Shown piece after piece: positions 1 to 8,318 of a stretch of 64,000 nucleotides of DNA (position 1 is its first letter; every line of letters begins with the position of its first letter). The notes beneath the pieces are model-generated. The model saw nothing but the letters and a program-made list of their open reading frames with translations. It had not been told where the DNA came from and did not search any database. Source of the DNA: Streptomyces fungicidicus (GTDB taxonomy: Bacteria; Actinomycetota; Actinomycetes; Streptomycetales; Streptomycetaceae); NCBI RefSeq assembly GCF_003665435.1, contig NZ_CP023408.1:862729-926728 (forward strand), written 5' to 3'. A program made the translations under genes and the position numbers.

Positions 1-89
1 GTGTTTCATGGCGATGCTCCTGTCTCGTCCGCGTGCCCCTTGAACGAGACGGCACCTCCATTGCTGACAGAAGCCCGATGTGACGTGGG

Positions 90-106
90 TCACCCATCAT
101 GGGTGA
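90..106. promoter_or_regulatory. Perfect inverted repeat, operator-like
   Basis: Two 8-bp arms (TCACCCAT and ATGGGTGA) face each other across a single central C. The arms are perfect and there is no T-run, so it looks more like a protein-binding site than a terminator. It lies just past the end of the coding remnant at 124-305. No regulator can be assigned. Confidence 0.3.
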
Positions 107-123
107 GCGGCCGGCTGCTGCCG

Positions 124-305
124 CTACCTGCGCTCACCGGCCCGACGCGGGGCGGGCAGAGCCGTGGACCGAGCTTCCTCCGGCAGCGATCCGTCGTCCG
201 CGAGCTCGTGGAGCAGTGTCCGCGCTTCCTCCTCGAATGCCGCGGGTCGTTCGGCGAAGGGGCCGGCCCCGGCGGTGGATGAGGTGCGCAGATGGCCGAG
301 CACCG
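124..305 (-). pseudogene. Possible C-terminal remnant of a SAM-dependent methyltransferase
   Basis: The minus strand reads about 60 codons to a TAG at 124-126. The peptide has segments LGHLRTSST and FEEEARTLLHELADDGSL, which resemble the C-terminal end of small class I methyltransferases where the last helix pair follows a conserved LRS/T(T/S)S stretch. No start codon or SAM-binding motif is present and the frame is lost upstream, so at most this is a stump. The family assignment is weak. Confidence 0.22.
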
Positions 306-508
306 ATTTTGGGGGTCCAGGACCGCGTGACAGGGAAGCGGTACTCGCTCACGTCGCTCCACGCCGAGTCCCGGCTGGTTCCTCCTGACACGGACGCAAT
401 GGCTCGGGGTGGTCGCCATCGCCAGTACGTCCGGACCGCTCATCCCACGTCGCGGGCATGTTCATCCGGTCCGCACGGTGATCCAAACGAGACTGCCTGG
501 TGGGGCGC

Positions 509-1192
509 TCAGTTCTTGGCGGCGAACGGCAGGCGAGTGAGGCTGCGGTCGTGGAGGCGGCTGAGGAGCAGCAGTGAGCAGGTGGCGCCGATCAGCGCGC
601 AGAACATGTCCCACTGGGTGTCCCAGACATCGCCCTGAGTGGCCAGGAACGCGTCGGCGGCATGTCCGCCGGTAACGGCCGCCGCCCACTCCAGCATCTC
701 GAAGACGGCGCTGAAGGCGAGGCAGGCGCAGACGGTCAGCGGGGCGAGCCAGCGGCTGCCGCGCAACGGCGAGGTGCGGACGAGGAGTTCACGGACCAGG
801 ATCGCCGGAACGAAGCCCTGCATGAGGTGGCCGAAGCGGTCGTAGGGGTTGCGGTCCAGGCCGAACCAGTCGCGCACCCAGTCACCGGCCGGGACCTCCG
901 CGTAGGTGTAGTGCCCGCCCACGATCAGGACCAGCGCGTGAACGGCGAGCAGACCACACAGCAGGCCGCTCAGCGGAAACCGCCGCCGCAGCAGGACCGC
1001 CAGGGGCAGGCCCACCATCACCCACACCGTCTCCAGCAGCCAGGTGGTCGGGTCCTTGGCACCCCACGCCGACGCCGCGAGCGCTGAGGCGACGACGGCC
1101 ACGAGAACGGCGGGCAGTCGGCGACCTGTACCGCCGGGGGCCGGCGGTACGTCCGACGGCGACGGGCTGACGGACATGTTGATGGCGGACAT
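509..1192 (-). CDS. DUF2238 (YjdF-like) integral membrane protein
   Basis: A polytopic membrane protein of 227 residues. Hydrophobic segments lie near residues 25-45, 50-68, 72-92, 120-140, 150-172 and 185-205. The middle contains the family signature of an aromatic, acidic loop (WFGLDRNPYDRFGHLMQGF) followed by FSAVFEMLEWAA, and a C-terminal QGDVWDTQWDMFCALIGA segment, all characteristic of the DUF2238/YjdF family. Its biochemical role is unknown; the conserved Asp/His/Glu in membrane segments suggest a transport or enzymatic function. The ATG at 1192 was chosen because an AGGAG lies about eight bases upstream; the longer reading to 1252 adds an unlikely leader. It is a stand-alone gene on the minus strand. 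Confidence 0.82.
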   Translation of the reverse strand: MSAINMSVSPSPSDVPPAPGGTGRRLPAVLVAVVASALAASAWGAKDPTTWLLETVWVMVGLPLAVLLRRRFPLSGLLCGLLAVHALVLIVGGHYTYAEVPAGDWVRDWFGLDRNPYDRFGHLMQGFVPAILVRELLVRTSPLRGSRWLAPLTVCACLAFSAVFEMLEWAAAVTGGHAADAFLATQGDVWDTQWDMFCALIGATCSLLLLSRLHDRSLTRLPFAAKN

Positions 1193-1518
1193 CGTGCGCT
1201 CCTCGTGTCTGTGTGGTGCCGCCATCCTCGGGGTTCTCGCGAAGCCCGGCATGAGTGCACCTACTCATCTGACGTGTGGGGGCCGCGGGTGGGGAACTCA
1301 GCGGGAGGCCAGGGCCGGAGCTCAGGAAGTGGGCGGCGGCGGCGCGTCGGGCCCAGGTGGTGGTGGCCGTCGTCCTTTGCTCGGGCACCCCGGGCGGCCG
1401 GCATGCGGCGGACAACGGGCTCCTGCATGCGGATCACCACCGGGTGCGGCAGGCTCAGCTCCCGTAGTTGCCGAAAGCCGGTTGAGACGGCGTCCTCGGT
1501 AGGGGAGGGTCTGTGGTC

Positions 1519-2067
1519 ATGGAGTTCTTCTGCTACCACCGTGATCGGCCTGGCTCCCTCGCCTTACGCGAGGAGTTGCTGGAGGAGCATTGGTCCTACA
1601 TGGACCGGTACGCGAAGGAGCTGATCGCTCGCGGCCCGACCTTCGCCGATGAGGGTGAAACACCCACCGGCAGCGTGCACATCGTCGATCTGCCCGATCC
1701 CGCCGCCGCCCGCGCGTTCGCCTTCGACGAGCCCAACTACCAGGCCGGCGCGTACCGGGACGTGCTGCTGCGCCGGTGGCGCAACGTGCTGGGGCGCACC
1801 ATGTGGGACTTCCCCGGTGGCCCGAGCGGTGGCAACCGCTACCTGGTGCTCGGTTTCGGCGAGGGTCCGGCCGCCGATCTTGCGCTGCCACCCGACCGGG
1901 ACGAACTGATCGCGTACGGGCCGCTGCTGTCCGACGACGGCGACACCTGGCTGGGTACGGCGGTGCTGCTCAGGGCCCCGGATCCGGACACGGCACGGGC
2001 CCTTTTGAACCCGGACCGGTATGCGGACATCGAGGTCCACGACTGGGAGTTCGGCGGGCGCCGATGA
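1519..2067 (+). CDS. YCII-related domain protein
   Basis: A 182-residue soluble protein made of two consecutive YCII-like (dimeric alpha/beta barrel) halves. Residues 1-90 carry the typical opening MEFFCYHRDRPGSLALREEL with a conserved His, and GPTFADEG. Residues 105-180 repeat the pattern with YGPLLSDDGDTWLGTA. Family members are small enzymes or binding proteins of mostly unknown substrate, often linked to degradation of ring compounds. ATG 1519 is preferred over GTG 1513 because the purine run at 1501-1509 then sits about ten bases away. It contains a TTA leucine codon at 1564, so translation may depend on the bldA tRNA. It converges on the next gene across a short hairpin. Confidence 0.75.
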   Translation: MEFFCYHRDRPGSLALREELLEEHWSYMDRYAKELIARGPTFADEGETPTGSVHIVDLPDPAAARAFAFDEPNYQAGAYRDVLLRRWRNVLGRTMWDFPGGPSGGNRYLVLGFGEGPAADLALPPDRDELIAYGPLLSDDGDTWLGTAVLLRAPDPDTARALLNPDRYADIEVHDWEFGGRR

Positions 2068-2088
2068 GCTGTCCGGCCCTGGAGGATG

Positions 2089-2103
2089 CCTCTCAGCGAG
2101 AGG
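2089..2103. terminator. Short hairpin between convergent genes
   Basis: CCTCTC and GAGAGG pair around the loop AGC. It fills most of the 36-base gap between the stop of the YCII gene and the stop of the convergent surface-protein gene, so it may act as a weak terminator in both directions. No T-run is visible. Confidence 0.35.
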
Positions 2104-3351
2104 TCAGTTGGGCAGTTGGGCGCGGCGACGGCGCTGGACGAGCAGCATGGTGGCTCCCATCGCTACCGCCGCAGCAGCCACGCCGGCGGCCGGCAGCACC
2201 GGGGAGCCGGATTCCGCGAGGTTGCCGCCGCTCGTCGTCCCGCTGGTCACCGTTCCGCCGGTGACAGTGGAGGACGATCCGCCGTCCGATGCGTTGGTTG
2301 AGCCGCCCACCGATCCGCCGGAGTCACCCGAACCGTTCGAGCCGCCTGCCGAGCCGGAGGAGCCGCCGCCCGAGACGTCCAGGGTGATGTCAGCCTGGTC
2401 GTTGGCCTTGTCGGGATCGAACGGCCGGGCTTCGGTGCTCAGGGCTATGGACCCCTTGGCGTCGGGCACGCGCTTGTCGATGCGCAAGCGGAAGGTGTAG
2501 GTCTCCCCGCTGCCTTCGTAGAGCGACCGCATGCCGCAGACGTACGCTCCATCATCGGCCCGGCAGAAGGTGCCGCGTTTGACGACCGACGTTCCGGGAG
2601 GAGGAGTGATCACCACCCGGACGGCCTCGTCCCCTTCTCTGGGCCATACCCAGGCAGGTCCGGCATTGGTGAACTTCACCGTCATGGTGACCGTGTCCCC
2701 GACGCTCCCCCTGAGTGCGGCACCCGTCACCTGGTAGTCGGCCGTGTTCACCGTGGTGACGGGCACGTCGACGATGCGCGCCGACCCCACGCCCCCGGCA
2801 TCCGTCGCAACGAGCTTCACAGGCGGTGCGGCTCCCGCCACCGGATCACTGCCATTCTCATCAGCTCCCGGATCAGCACTCTCGACACGCAGGCGCAGTT
2901 CGTCGTTGAGCGCGCGGTCCAGAGCCGTGACGCGCAGGGGCCTGTCGGTCGTGTAGACGGCGCCGGGCTCCACCGCCTGCTCGAACGCGCACACCGCCGT
3001 CCACCGTTCGGGCATCTCGTCGTAGGGCCGCACGTGCTGCACCTGGCAGTTGGAGGGCATCTGGGCGAAGTCGAGTCCTCGGGTGACGGAGTAGGCGACC
3101 CACACCTTCTCGGCCGTCACCGTGCCCTTGTTCGCCACGGTGGCCGTGACGTCGATGCCGTCTCCCGGTCTCAGCCCGCTGACCGGCGCGATGCCCCCGA
3201 CGGCCAGGTCGGGGGTGTTCTCTTCGCCGTAGGCCGCAGGTGCGGGTGCCAATGCCATAAGACCTGCTGCGCCGAGGGCGGCGACAGAAGACCGGAAGGT
3301 GCGACGGGCTGGTGAGGGTGTCGGCACGGAAAATCCTTTGCTGGGGCCCAA
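2104..3351 (-). CDS. Secreted, sortase-anchored CARDB/DUF11-like surface protein
   Basis: 415 residues. An N-terminal Sec signal (RRTFRSSVAALGAAGLMALAPAPAAYG) is followed by two beta-rich repeats of the DUF11/CARDB type: residues ~50-150 (VTATVANKGTVTAEKVW) and ~205-320 (VTMTVKFTNAGPAWVW). A long Gly/Ser/Asn/Thr-rich wall-spanning linker follows (~325-380). The C-terminus has the order expected for a class E sortase substrate: LAESG, a hydrophobic helix, then RRRRAQLPN. The motif departs from the usual LAXTG by having Ser in place of Thr. Cys pairs in the repeats may form disulfides. It is probably a cell-wall adhesin or structural protein; the ligand is unknown. The start is a GTG and could lie slightly downstream. 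Confidence 0.75.
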   Translation of the reverse strand: MGPSKGFSVPTPSPARRTFRSSVAALGAAGLMALAPAPAAYGEENTPDLAVGGIAPVSGLRPGDGIDVTATVANKGTVTAEKVWVAYSVTRGLDFAQMPSNCQVQHVRPYDEMPERWTAVCAFEQAVEPGAVYTTDRPLRVTALDRALNDELRLRVESADPGADENGSDPVAGAAPPVKLVATDAGGVGSARIVDVPVTTVNTADYQVTGAALRGSVGDTVTMTVKFTNAGPAWVWPREGDEAVRVVITPPPGTSVVKRGTFCRADDGAYVCGMRSLYEGSGETYTFRLRIDKRVPDAKGSIALSTEARPFDPDKANDQADITLDVSGGGSSGSAGGSNGSGDSGGSVGGSTNASDGGSSSTVTGGTVTSGTTSGGNLAESGSPVLPAAGVAAAAVAMGATMLLVQRRRRAQLPN

Positions 3352-3599
3352 GTAAACAGACGGTGTCGCCGGGGGATCAGTCCCCGCTCGCTAGACTCCT
3401 GCCGATCGAGAACGGTTGCCCATCCGGCACGCGGCAACTGCTCTCCTGGCGCAGACGCACTCCCGGAGCGCTGGCGTTCGTCCCTTCGCGTCCGAGGACG
3501 CGCTTCGTGGAACCCGGTTTGCCACGGTCCACCGTGCTCAGGCCTCTTCGTGCCTGCTGCTTCCTTGATGATTTCCGGCAAAGCGTTCCGCGAGCCCTC

Positions 3600-4172
3600 C
3601 TACGGGAACTGCTCTTCCTCGCGGCCGATGTCATCGATCGGGCCGAGGATCGTCCAGCCGGGACCGAGGGGGCGGGTGGAGCGGAAGCCGTGGGCGTTCG
3701 CGTACTCCTCGGCCTCCTCCGCGGTGTCCTCGGGGGCGCGCATGATCGTGTAGCGCGGGGGGTCCTCATGGTAGAAGCGGTAGAACGTGCGGCCCTCGTC
3801 CTTGGGCTGGTAGAGGATCACGCTGACCCCCCAGAGGGCGTCGTACACCTTCTGGTCCCGCGGGGGCGTCGTCGTGCACGTGTCGGAGGGGCGGCCTGGC
3901 TCGCGGACGCAGGTCCGGTACTGGCTCCAGTCGATGCGTTCGGCGCGGGGGTGTTCCGCGATCAGCTTCCGCATCCGGGCGTCGGCCCGGGCGAAGGCGT
4001 CCTCGCGGCGGTCGTACTCCTGCTGCAGCCGGTTGAAGCGCTGTTCGTCGAGGCCGCTGCCGAAGTGGTCCTCCAGGCCCGCGAAGACGGCGACTCGCCA
4101 GGCCAGGTACCCGGCCGTCACGACGAGCAGCGTGACGACCAGGATCCGGCCCGGCGAGCGCCTGTGGGGCAT
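3600..4172 (-). CDS. Small single-span membrane protein, partner of the preceding exported protein
   Basis: About 190 residues from ATG 4172. One transmembrane helix (ILVVTLLVVTAGYLAWRVAVF, ~10-30) is followed by an extracytoplasmic domain of ~160 residues. That domain begins with an acidic/basic helix likely to form a coiled coil (FNRLQQEYDRREDAFARADARM), contains two Cys (YRTC and DTC), and ends in an acidic tail. No domain is recognised. It starts 13 bases after the stop of the large exported gene and is almost certainly co-transcribed with it. A small membrane protein directly behind a large exported one is the layout of toxin-immunity pairs, but this is inference. Confidence 0.6.
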   Translation of the reverse strand: MPHRRSPGRILVVTLLVVTAGYLAWRVAVFAGLEDHFGSGLDEQRFNRLQQEYDRREDAFARADARMRKLIAEHPRAERIDWSQYRTCVREPGRPSDTCTTTPPRDQKVYDALWGVSVILYQPKDEGRTFYRFYHEDPPRYTIMRAPEDTAEEAEEYANAHGFRSTRPLGPGWTILGPIDDIGREEEQFP

Positions 4173-4185
4173 CAGGTCGGCGAGG

Positions 4186-6351
4186 TCAGAACGTGCCGCT
4201 GATGGGGATCTCGATGTCCGCCTGCGCGATCGGCGGGGGGTACTTCCCGTCGAACCGGTCATAGTGCTGGAGCGTAAACCAGTCGATGAAGCCGTACTCC
4301 GTGATCTCGTCGTCCGGGTCGAGACCGAAGTGGTCGTAGGAGTGGAAGACGAGCTTGCCGGAGAAGGAGTTGCCCTCGACCTTGTAGTCCTTCAGCGCGA
4401 TCGTGTGGCCGTGGAACTGGTGGATCGCGATGGAGAGGGCGCGCTGGTTGGCGTCCCAGAGCGAGAAGTCGTACACCGGGTATTTCACGTCCTGGCGGAG
4501 GAACTCCTGGAAGAGGAGGTTCTTGGAGAGGTCTTCCTGGACCTTGAGCTGATCGGTGCGGCCCTGGTTGTCGATGAGGGACTGCTTGATGATCTGGCCG
4601 GCCTTGTCGGTGTACGTCTTCTCCTGTGGTGAGGCGCCGACGGCGCGGGAGAGGGCCGTGCCGGAGCCGCGGTAGAGGTAGCGGCCGGGGTCGAAGTTGT
4701 CGTCGACGGTGACCGTGCCCGCGCTCTGGCCGCCGAGGCCGTAGCGGAAGGCGTTGCGGAGGTCGTCGACGGACTGGGCGTAGTCGGCGTCGGCGCCGAG
4801 TTTGCCGAAGTTCATGATGTCGTTGAACTCGGCCCACATCCAGGACTCGGGCGTGATTCGGGCGACCCAGAACTCCCAGCCGAGGTCGGTGAGTTCGTCG
4901 AAGTCGTAGTCGTTGAAGGTGAGGTCGTCGGCGACGCGCGGGTCGGCCGGGACGGGCGGATGCTGGGGGTCGGGGGCCTTGCGGCGGCCCTCGCGGAAGG
5001 ACGACTGGTGGATCAGCATGTCCGTCGGGGGCGGGTCACCTGGGTCTCCTCCGTCGCCGGGATCGTCGGAGAGAGTTCGCTTGCCAGGGGCCTCGGGGCC
5101 TGCCTTGTCGAAGGCGTGGCTGTCGAGGACGACGTACTTGGCGGAGCCGTAGGCCGTGGCGGTTGCGGTGATCGTGCTGCCGCTGCGCTGCTGGCCCGAC
5201 TGCTTGACGAGGTGGCGGGCCTTCTCGTCGTAGCGGTAGAGGGCCGGTGCGGTGCCCTCCGTACGGTCGGGGTCGAGGCGGAAGGTGAGCCTTGCGGCGC
5301 GGTCCGCTGGGGCGGAGACCTGGAAGCCGTTGCCGAGGTAGCCCGGAGTGGACTGCGGGAACTCCCGCTGCTTGGCGGGGAGTCTGGTGACCTGGAAACC
5401 GCCGACCTGCTTGGCGCGCAAGCCTTTGAGCGTGGCCTCGGCGGTGGTGGCGCCCCCGTCCGCGCGGCGGGTCAGGTCGAAGGCGGAGTTCTTGGCGCGG
5501 GGGGAGGCGTTGAGCCTCGTCTCCTCGCCGTCCTGGACGCCGTCGCCGTCGGTGTCGGCCTGGGTGGGATCCGTGCGGAGCTTCAGCTCGCGGGCGTCCG
5601 CGAGGCCGTCCTGGTCGGTGTCGGCGCGGGTGGGCGTGGTGCGGAGCTCGAGCTCGCGGGCCGCCGTGAGGCCGTCCTTGTCGGGGTCCTCGGCGCCGTC
5701 CTTGGTGCCGTCGCCGTCTGTGTCGGCCTTGAGCGGGCTGCTGAAGCGGTAGCCGAGTTCGGCGAAGTCGGAGAGGCCGTCGCGGTCGGTGTCCTCGGAC
5801 TTGGGGTCGAGCTTGGCGCGCACCTCCAGGTCGTCGGGGAGGCCGTCGCCGTCGGTGTCCTCCGTCGGTGAGATGCCGTGCTTGGCGAAGGACGCCCAGG
5901 TCGGGGTATCGGCCTCGGCACCGGGCTCGGCGCGGTACCAGACGGTCTCGGTCCTGCCCGGCTGGAGGGTGTTCGTGGGGCCGACGCCCTGGAGCGTCGT
6001 GCGCGCGTCCTGGGGGGCGGCGAGCTTCGCGGCGGAGGTGTCCGTGATGCGGTCGGAGAGCTCGAAGGTCAGCGACCATTTGGAGACGGGGTGATCGGAG
6101 ACGTTCTCGAGCTGGAGCCGGGCGACGTACGAGCCCTCCGTCGCTTTGCCTCGGAGGGCGGCCGGGACCTGGCTCCACGCCGTATCGCCGGGGGTGACCT
6201 GGTGGTAGGAGACGTCGACCGTGTCGTCGCGGTAGAGCGTGGCCCCGTCGGTGGTCGCTCCGTCGCCGGGGGTTCCCGCGGCGGCGGGCACGGCCGTGCC
6301 GAGGAGAAGGAGTAAGGCCGCGCCGAGGGGCACGGCGGCGCTTCTGTTCAT
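4186..6351 (-). CDS. Exported calcium-repeat protein with DUF3289-like C-terminal domain
   Basis: 721 residues from ATG 6351 (AGG upstream; the signal peptide begins MNRSAAVPLGAALLLLLGT and ends near AAAG). Residues ~35-150 form a beta-sandwich. Residues ~160-285 carry a tandem array of thrombospondin-type-3/dockerin-like calcium motifs (DTDGDGLPDD, DTDRDGLSDF, DTDGDGTKDG, DTDQDGLADA, DTDGDGVQDG), about one every 20-25 residues. A second beta domain follows (~300-410), then a P/D-rich linker. The last ~230 residues resemble DUF3289: LGGQSAGTVTVDDNFDPG, ALSIAIHQFHG, FGLDPDDEI and WFTLQHYDRFDGKY. DUF3289 is often found at the C-terminus of bacterial exported effectors; its function is unknown. 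The calcium stalk plus variable C-terminal module suggests a secreted toxin or adhesin, with the next gene as possible partner. Confidence 0.7.
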   Translation of the reverse strand: MNRSAAVPLGAALLLLLGTAVPAAAGTPGDGATTDGATLYRDDTVDVSYHQVTPGDTAWSQVPAALRGKATEGSYVARLQLENVSDHPVSKWSLTFELSDRITDTSAAKLAAPQDARTTLQGVGPTNTLQPGRTETVWYRAEPGAEADTPTWASFAKHGISPTEDTDGDGLPDDLEVRAKLDPKSEDTDRDGLSDFAELGYRFSSPLKADTDGDGTKDGAEDPDKDGLTAARELELRTTPTRADTDQDGLADARELKLRTDPTQADTDGDGVQDGEETRLNASPRAKNSAFDLTRRADGGATTAEATLKGLRAKQVGGFQVTRLPAKQREFPQSTPGYLGNGFQVSAPADRAARLTFRLDPDRTEGTAPALYRYDEKARHLVKQSGQQRSGSTITATATAYGSAKYVVLDSHAFDKAGPEAPGKRTLSDDPGDGGDPGDPPPTDMLIHQSSFREGRRKAPDPQHPPVPADPRVADDLTFNDYDFDELTDLGWEFWVARITPESWMWAEFNDIMNFGKLGADADYAQSVDDLRNAFRYGLGGQSAGTVTVDDNFDPGRYLYRGSGTALSRAVGASPQEKTYTDKAGQIIKQSLIDNQGRTDQLKVQEDLSKNLLFQEFLRQDVKYPVYDFSLWDANQRALSIAIHQFHGHTIALKDYKVEGNSFSGKLVFHSYDHFGLDPDDEITEYGFIDWFTLQHYDRFDGKYPPPIAQADIEIPISGTF

Positions 6352-6536
6352 GGGGCCTCCCATGTCTGAAGCCATGCCTGAAGACATGCCTGTCGTCTCG
6401 AAGATGCCGCTGTGCCACGGCAGTTCGGAATCGAACCGGGAAGTTAGCAGACGTGGGGGATGGTTCCCAAGGCGTAGTGGAGGCGAAATTGAGACGTTTA
6501 GGACTGGTAAGCCCCGCTCCGCTTGCGTTCCTGCTC

Positions 6537-6728
6537 TGCCTGGGCACCAGCCTGGCCACCAAGGAGGATCTCGCGGTCAACGGCGGCTACGTGCTCTTCC
6601 CGAGTAATCCGATCTTCGAGTCCTACAACGTGGTCCTCTCCGGCGGCGTGGTCATGCGGGCCGTGGTGGTCAGCGTCGTCATCACCCTGGTCGGCACGGC
6701 GCTCAGCCTGCTCTGCGGGTGGCCCTGG
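6537..6728 (+). pseudogene. Fragment of a carbohydrate ABC transporter permease (LplC type)
   Basis: The reading frame has TKEDLAVNGGYVLFPSN, then SYNVVLSGGVVMRAVVVSVV and ITLVGTALSLL. This matches the stretch just before and into the first cytoplasmic loop of LplC/YtcP-type sugar permeases (substrate loop, then the helix before the EAA region). Both ends are lost: there is no start, and the frame passes into unrelated sequence after position 6728. It is a dead fragment. Confidence 0.6.
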
Positions 6729-7189
6729 CGTACGGGTGTCACGGCCGGGCACGGTGGCGGGCAAGCCGCTGCCTGCGACGGCTGCGGTGCAACTGCCACT
6801 GTCAGACGCAGGTGGCAGCATGACCGAAGTGAACGCCCTGAGGCGTCCGCAACTCACCTTCTTGGCAAACGAAGAGGAGCATTCCCCTTGCGACTGCATC
6901 GCGTAGCGCCCGGCGCCGCGGCGGGCACCCTCGCCCCGGCTCTCCCGCTCGCCACCCCGTCCCTTCGCCGCCACGGCGGGCACGCCGCCCTCGACGACAA
7001 CACACCTGAAGCACTGCGCCACTTCCTGGAAGTCGGCAGATACCAGGTCGCCTGACCGGCACGGCGCCGCACCACAGCGCGCCGCCCGGCAGGCACTGTG
7101 ACGACTCGGCGCCCTCAGAGCTCTGCGGTCTCGCCGCCCGGTGCGGCATGGGCCACTGACACCTCCGACAGCAGAAAGCACATTCTTCG
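6729..7189. other. Stretch without a recognisable gene
   Basis: About 460 bases between the permease stump and the histone-fold gene. It contains a short open frame around 6820-7055 with no recognisable domain, and no strong hairpin. The promoter of the histone-fold gene presumably lies in its last 100 bases, but no convincing -35/-10 pair was seen. Confidence 0.4.
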
Positions 7190-7966
7190 ATGACCACACA
7201 ACCCGTACGCATCGAGCACAGCGGTCCGAAGACCGCTTCCGTCGTGACCGACCTGCCGTTCAAGCCTCAACTCATCAAAGCGGTGTTCAGGGACGTGACC
7301 TCGTTGCACGTCTCCCGGCCGGCCGCGTGGGCCGCCGCGTCGGTGACGCAGACCGTGCTGACGGAGGTGATCGACGGCGCGAGAAACGCGGCGGCAGAGG
7401 AGGCCAGGAAGAGGCTGATTCCCAAGGACCTCATCTCGGCGATCGACCGGAACGTCGAGGTGGAGGTGGGATCGACGTGGTACCTGCACAGTCCCACCTT
7501 CCACGGACTGATGGGCGAGGTGCGCTACGCCGATGGCCCACCCCTGTCTCTTCGTGAGCGTCGCGGGGCGCGTACACCGAGTGGTGTGGCTGGCGCCCAC
7601 CGGTTCGAGGCCGGGGTGAGAAGGCTGCTGGGAAGCCGGGGGGTGAGAGCGGTCCCGGCAATGGTCCGCGACCTGGACGGAATCGCGAGCGTGTTCCTGA
7701 CGGACCTGGCCCGGGACGCGGCCAAGGTCGTCCGCGAGGGCGGGGTCAAGCGGTTCGGGACGGTCAGTCTGGTGGTGCCGGGCGAGCCAGCCCCGGCCCC
7801 GCTGCTCGAGGACTCCCTCCTCGCCCTGTCCACCCGCCGCGGGGACCGGCGGACCGTTGGCAGGGACGACGTCCTGGCCGCCGTCACGATGCAGCTGTTC
7901 GGCGATCTCAGACAACGCGCCATCACCGAGGCGGCCGAGATGACACGGAACACGTCGGCCAACTGA
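7190..7966 (+). CDS. Tandem histone-fold (H2A-like then H2B-like) protein
   Basis: 258 residues without signal peptide or membrane segment. Residues ~25-92 read as a histone fold: short helix 26-36, long helix 45-74 ending ARNAAAEEARK, then RLIPKDLISAI (75-85). In H2A the same place holds AGNAARDNKK followed by RIIPRHLQLAI. Residues ~139-257 read as a second fold: helix 141-152, long helix 160-187, an insertion of about 30 residues, then RRTVGRDDVLAAVTMQL (220-236) and GDLRQRAITEAAEM (238-251). H2B has RSTITSREIQTAVRLLL and GELAKHAVSEGTKAV there. Two folds in one chain would form an obligate histone pseudodimer that could bind or wrap DNA. Bacterial histones and doublets are known, but the order and the helix-C match to H2A-H2B stand out. 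Net charge is moderate and there is no basic tail. It starts at ATG 7190 with a weak ribosome-binding site, and no operon partner is apparent. The fold assignment rests on sequence pattern only. Confidence 0.68.
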   Translation: MTTQPVRIEHSGPKTASVVTDLPFKPQLIKAVFRDVTSLHVSRPAAWAAASVTQTVLTEVIDGARNAAAEEARKRLIPKDLISAIDRNVEVEVGSTWYLHSPTFHGLMGEVRYADGPPLSLRERRGARTPSGVAGAHRFEAGVRRLLGSRGVRAVPAMVRDLDGIASVFLTDLARDAAKVVREGGVKRFGTVSLVVPGEPAPAPLLEDSLLALSTRRGDRRTVGRDDVLAAVTMQLFGDLRQRAITEAAEMTRNTSAN

Positions 7967-8254
7967 TCGGGCCAGCCCCTGCGCTCTGCCCACTGGCCAC
8001 GGTTCCCACGTGTGAGCGGCTCCCGGAATCTGCCGCTCGTGGGCGCGGACCGCCGGCCGCAGGCACCCCACGGGGAAGACTGAACCGCTCCGGGTCTGAT
8101 GGAGGCTCTGACGTGTCCCGGGCCTTGCCACCGCCCCTCCGCGGTGGGCGGCTGCCTCGTCGGCACCGGCCTGTCCCTCGCCGTGCAGGCGGCACCTCTG
8201 CCGGGCACGCGCTCAAGCGGGCGGCGTGACCGGGGACCACACGCCCACACTCAT

Positions 8255-8286
8255 ACCCGACAAAAGCGGTGCGGAAAATGTCGGGT
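8255..8286. promoter_or_regulatory. Inverted repeat upstream of the PhyH gene
   Basis: Perfect 8-bp arms ACCCGACA (8255-8262) and TGTCGGGT (8279-8286) are separated by 16 bases. The site ends 32 bases before the chosen ATG, within reach of a promoter. It is a plausible operator or a leader hairpin. The AraC-type gene downstream is the nearest candidate regulator. Confidence 0.4.
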
Positions 8287-8318
8287 GAGCGGGGCCGGTG
8301 TCGACGCAGGATGCGGGC

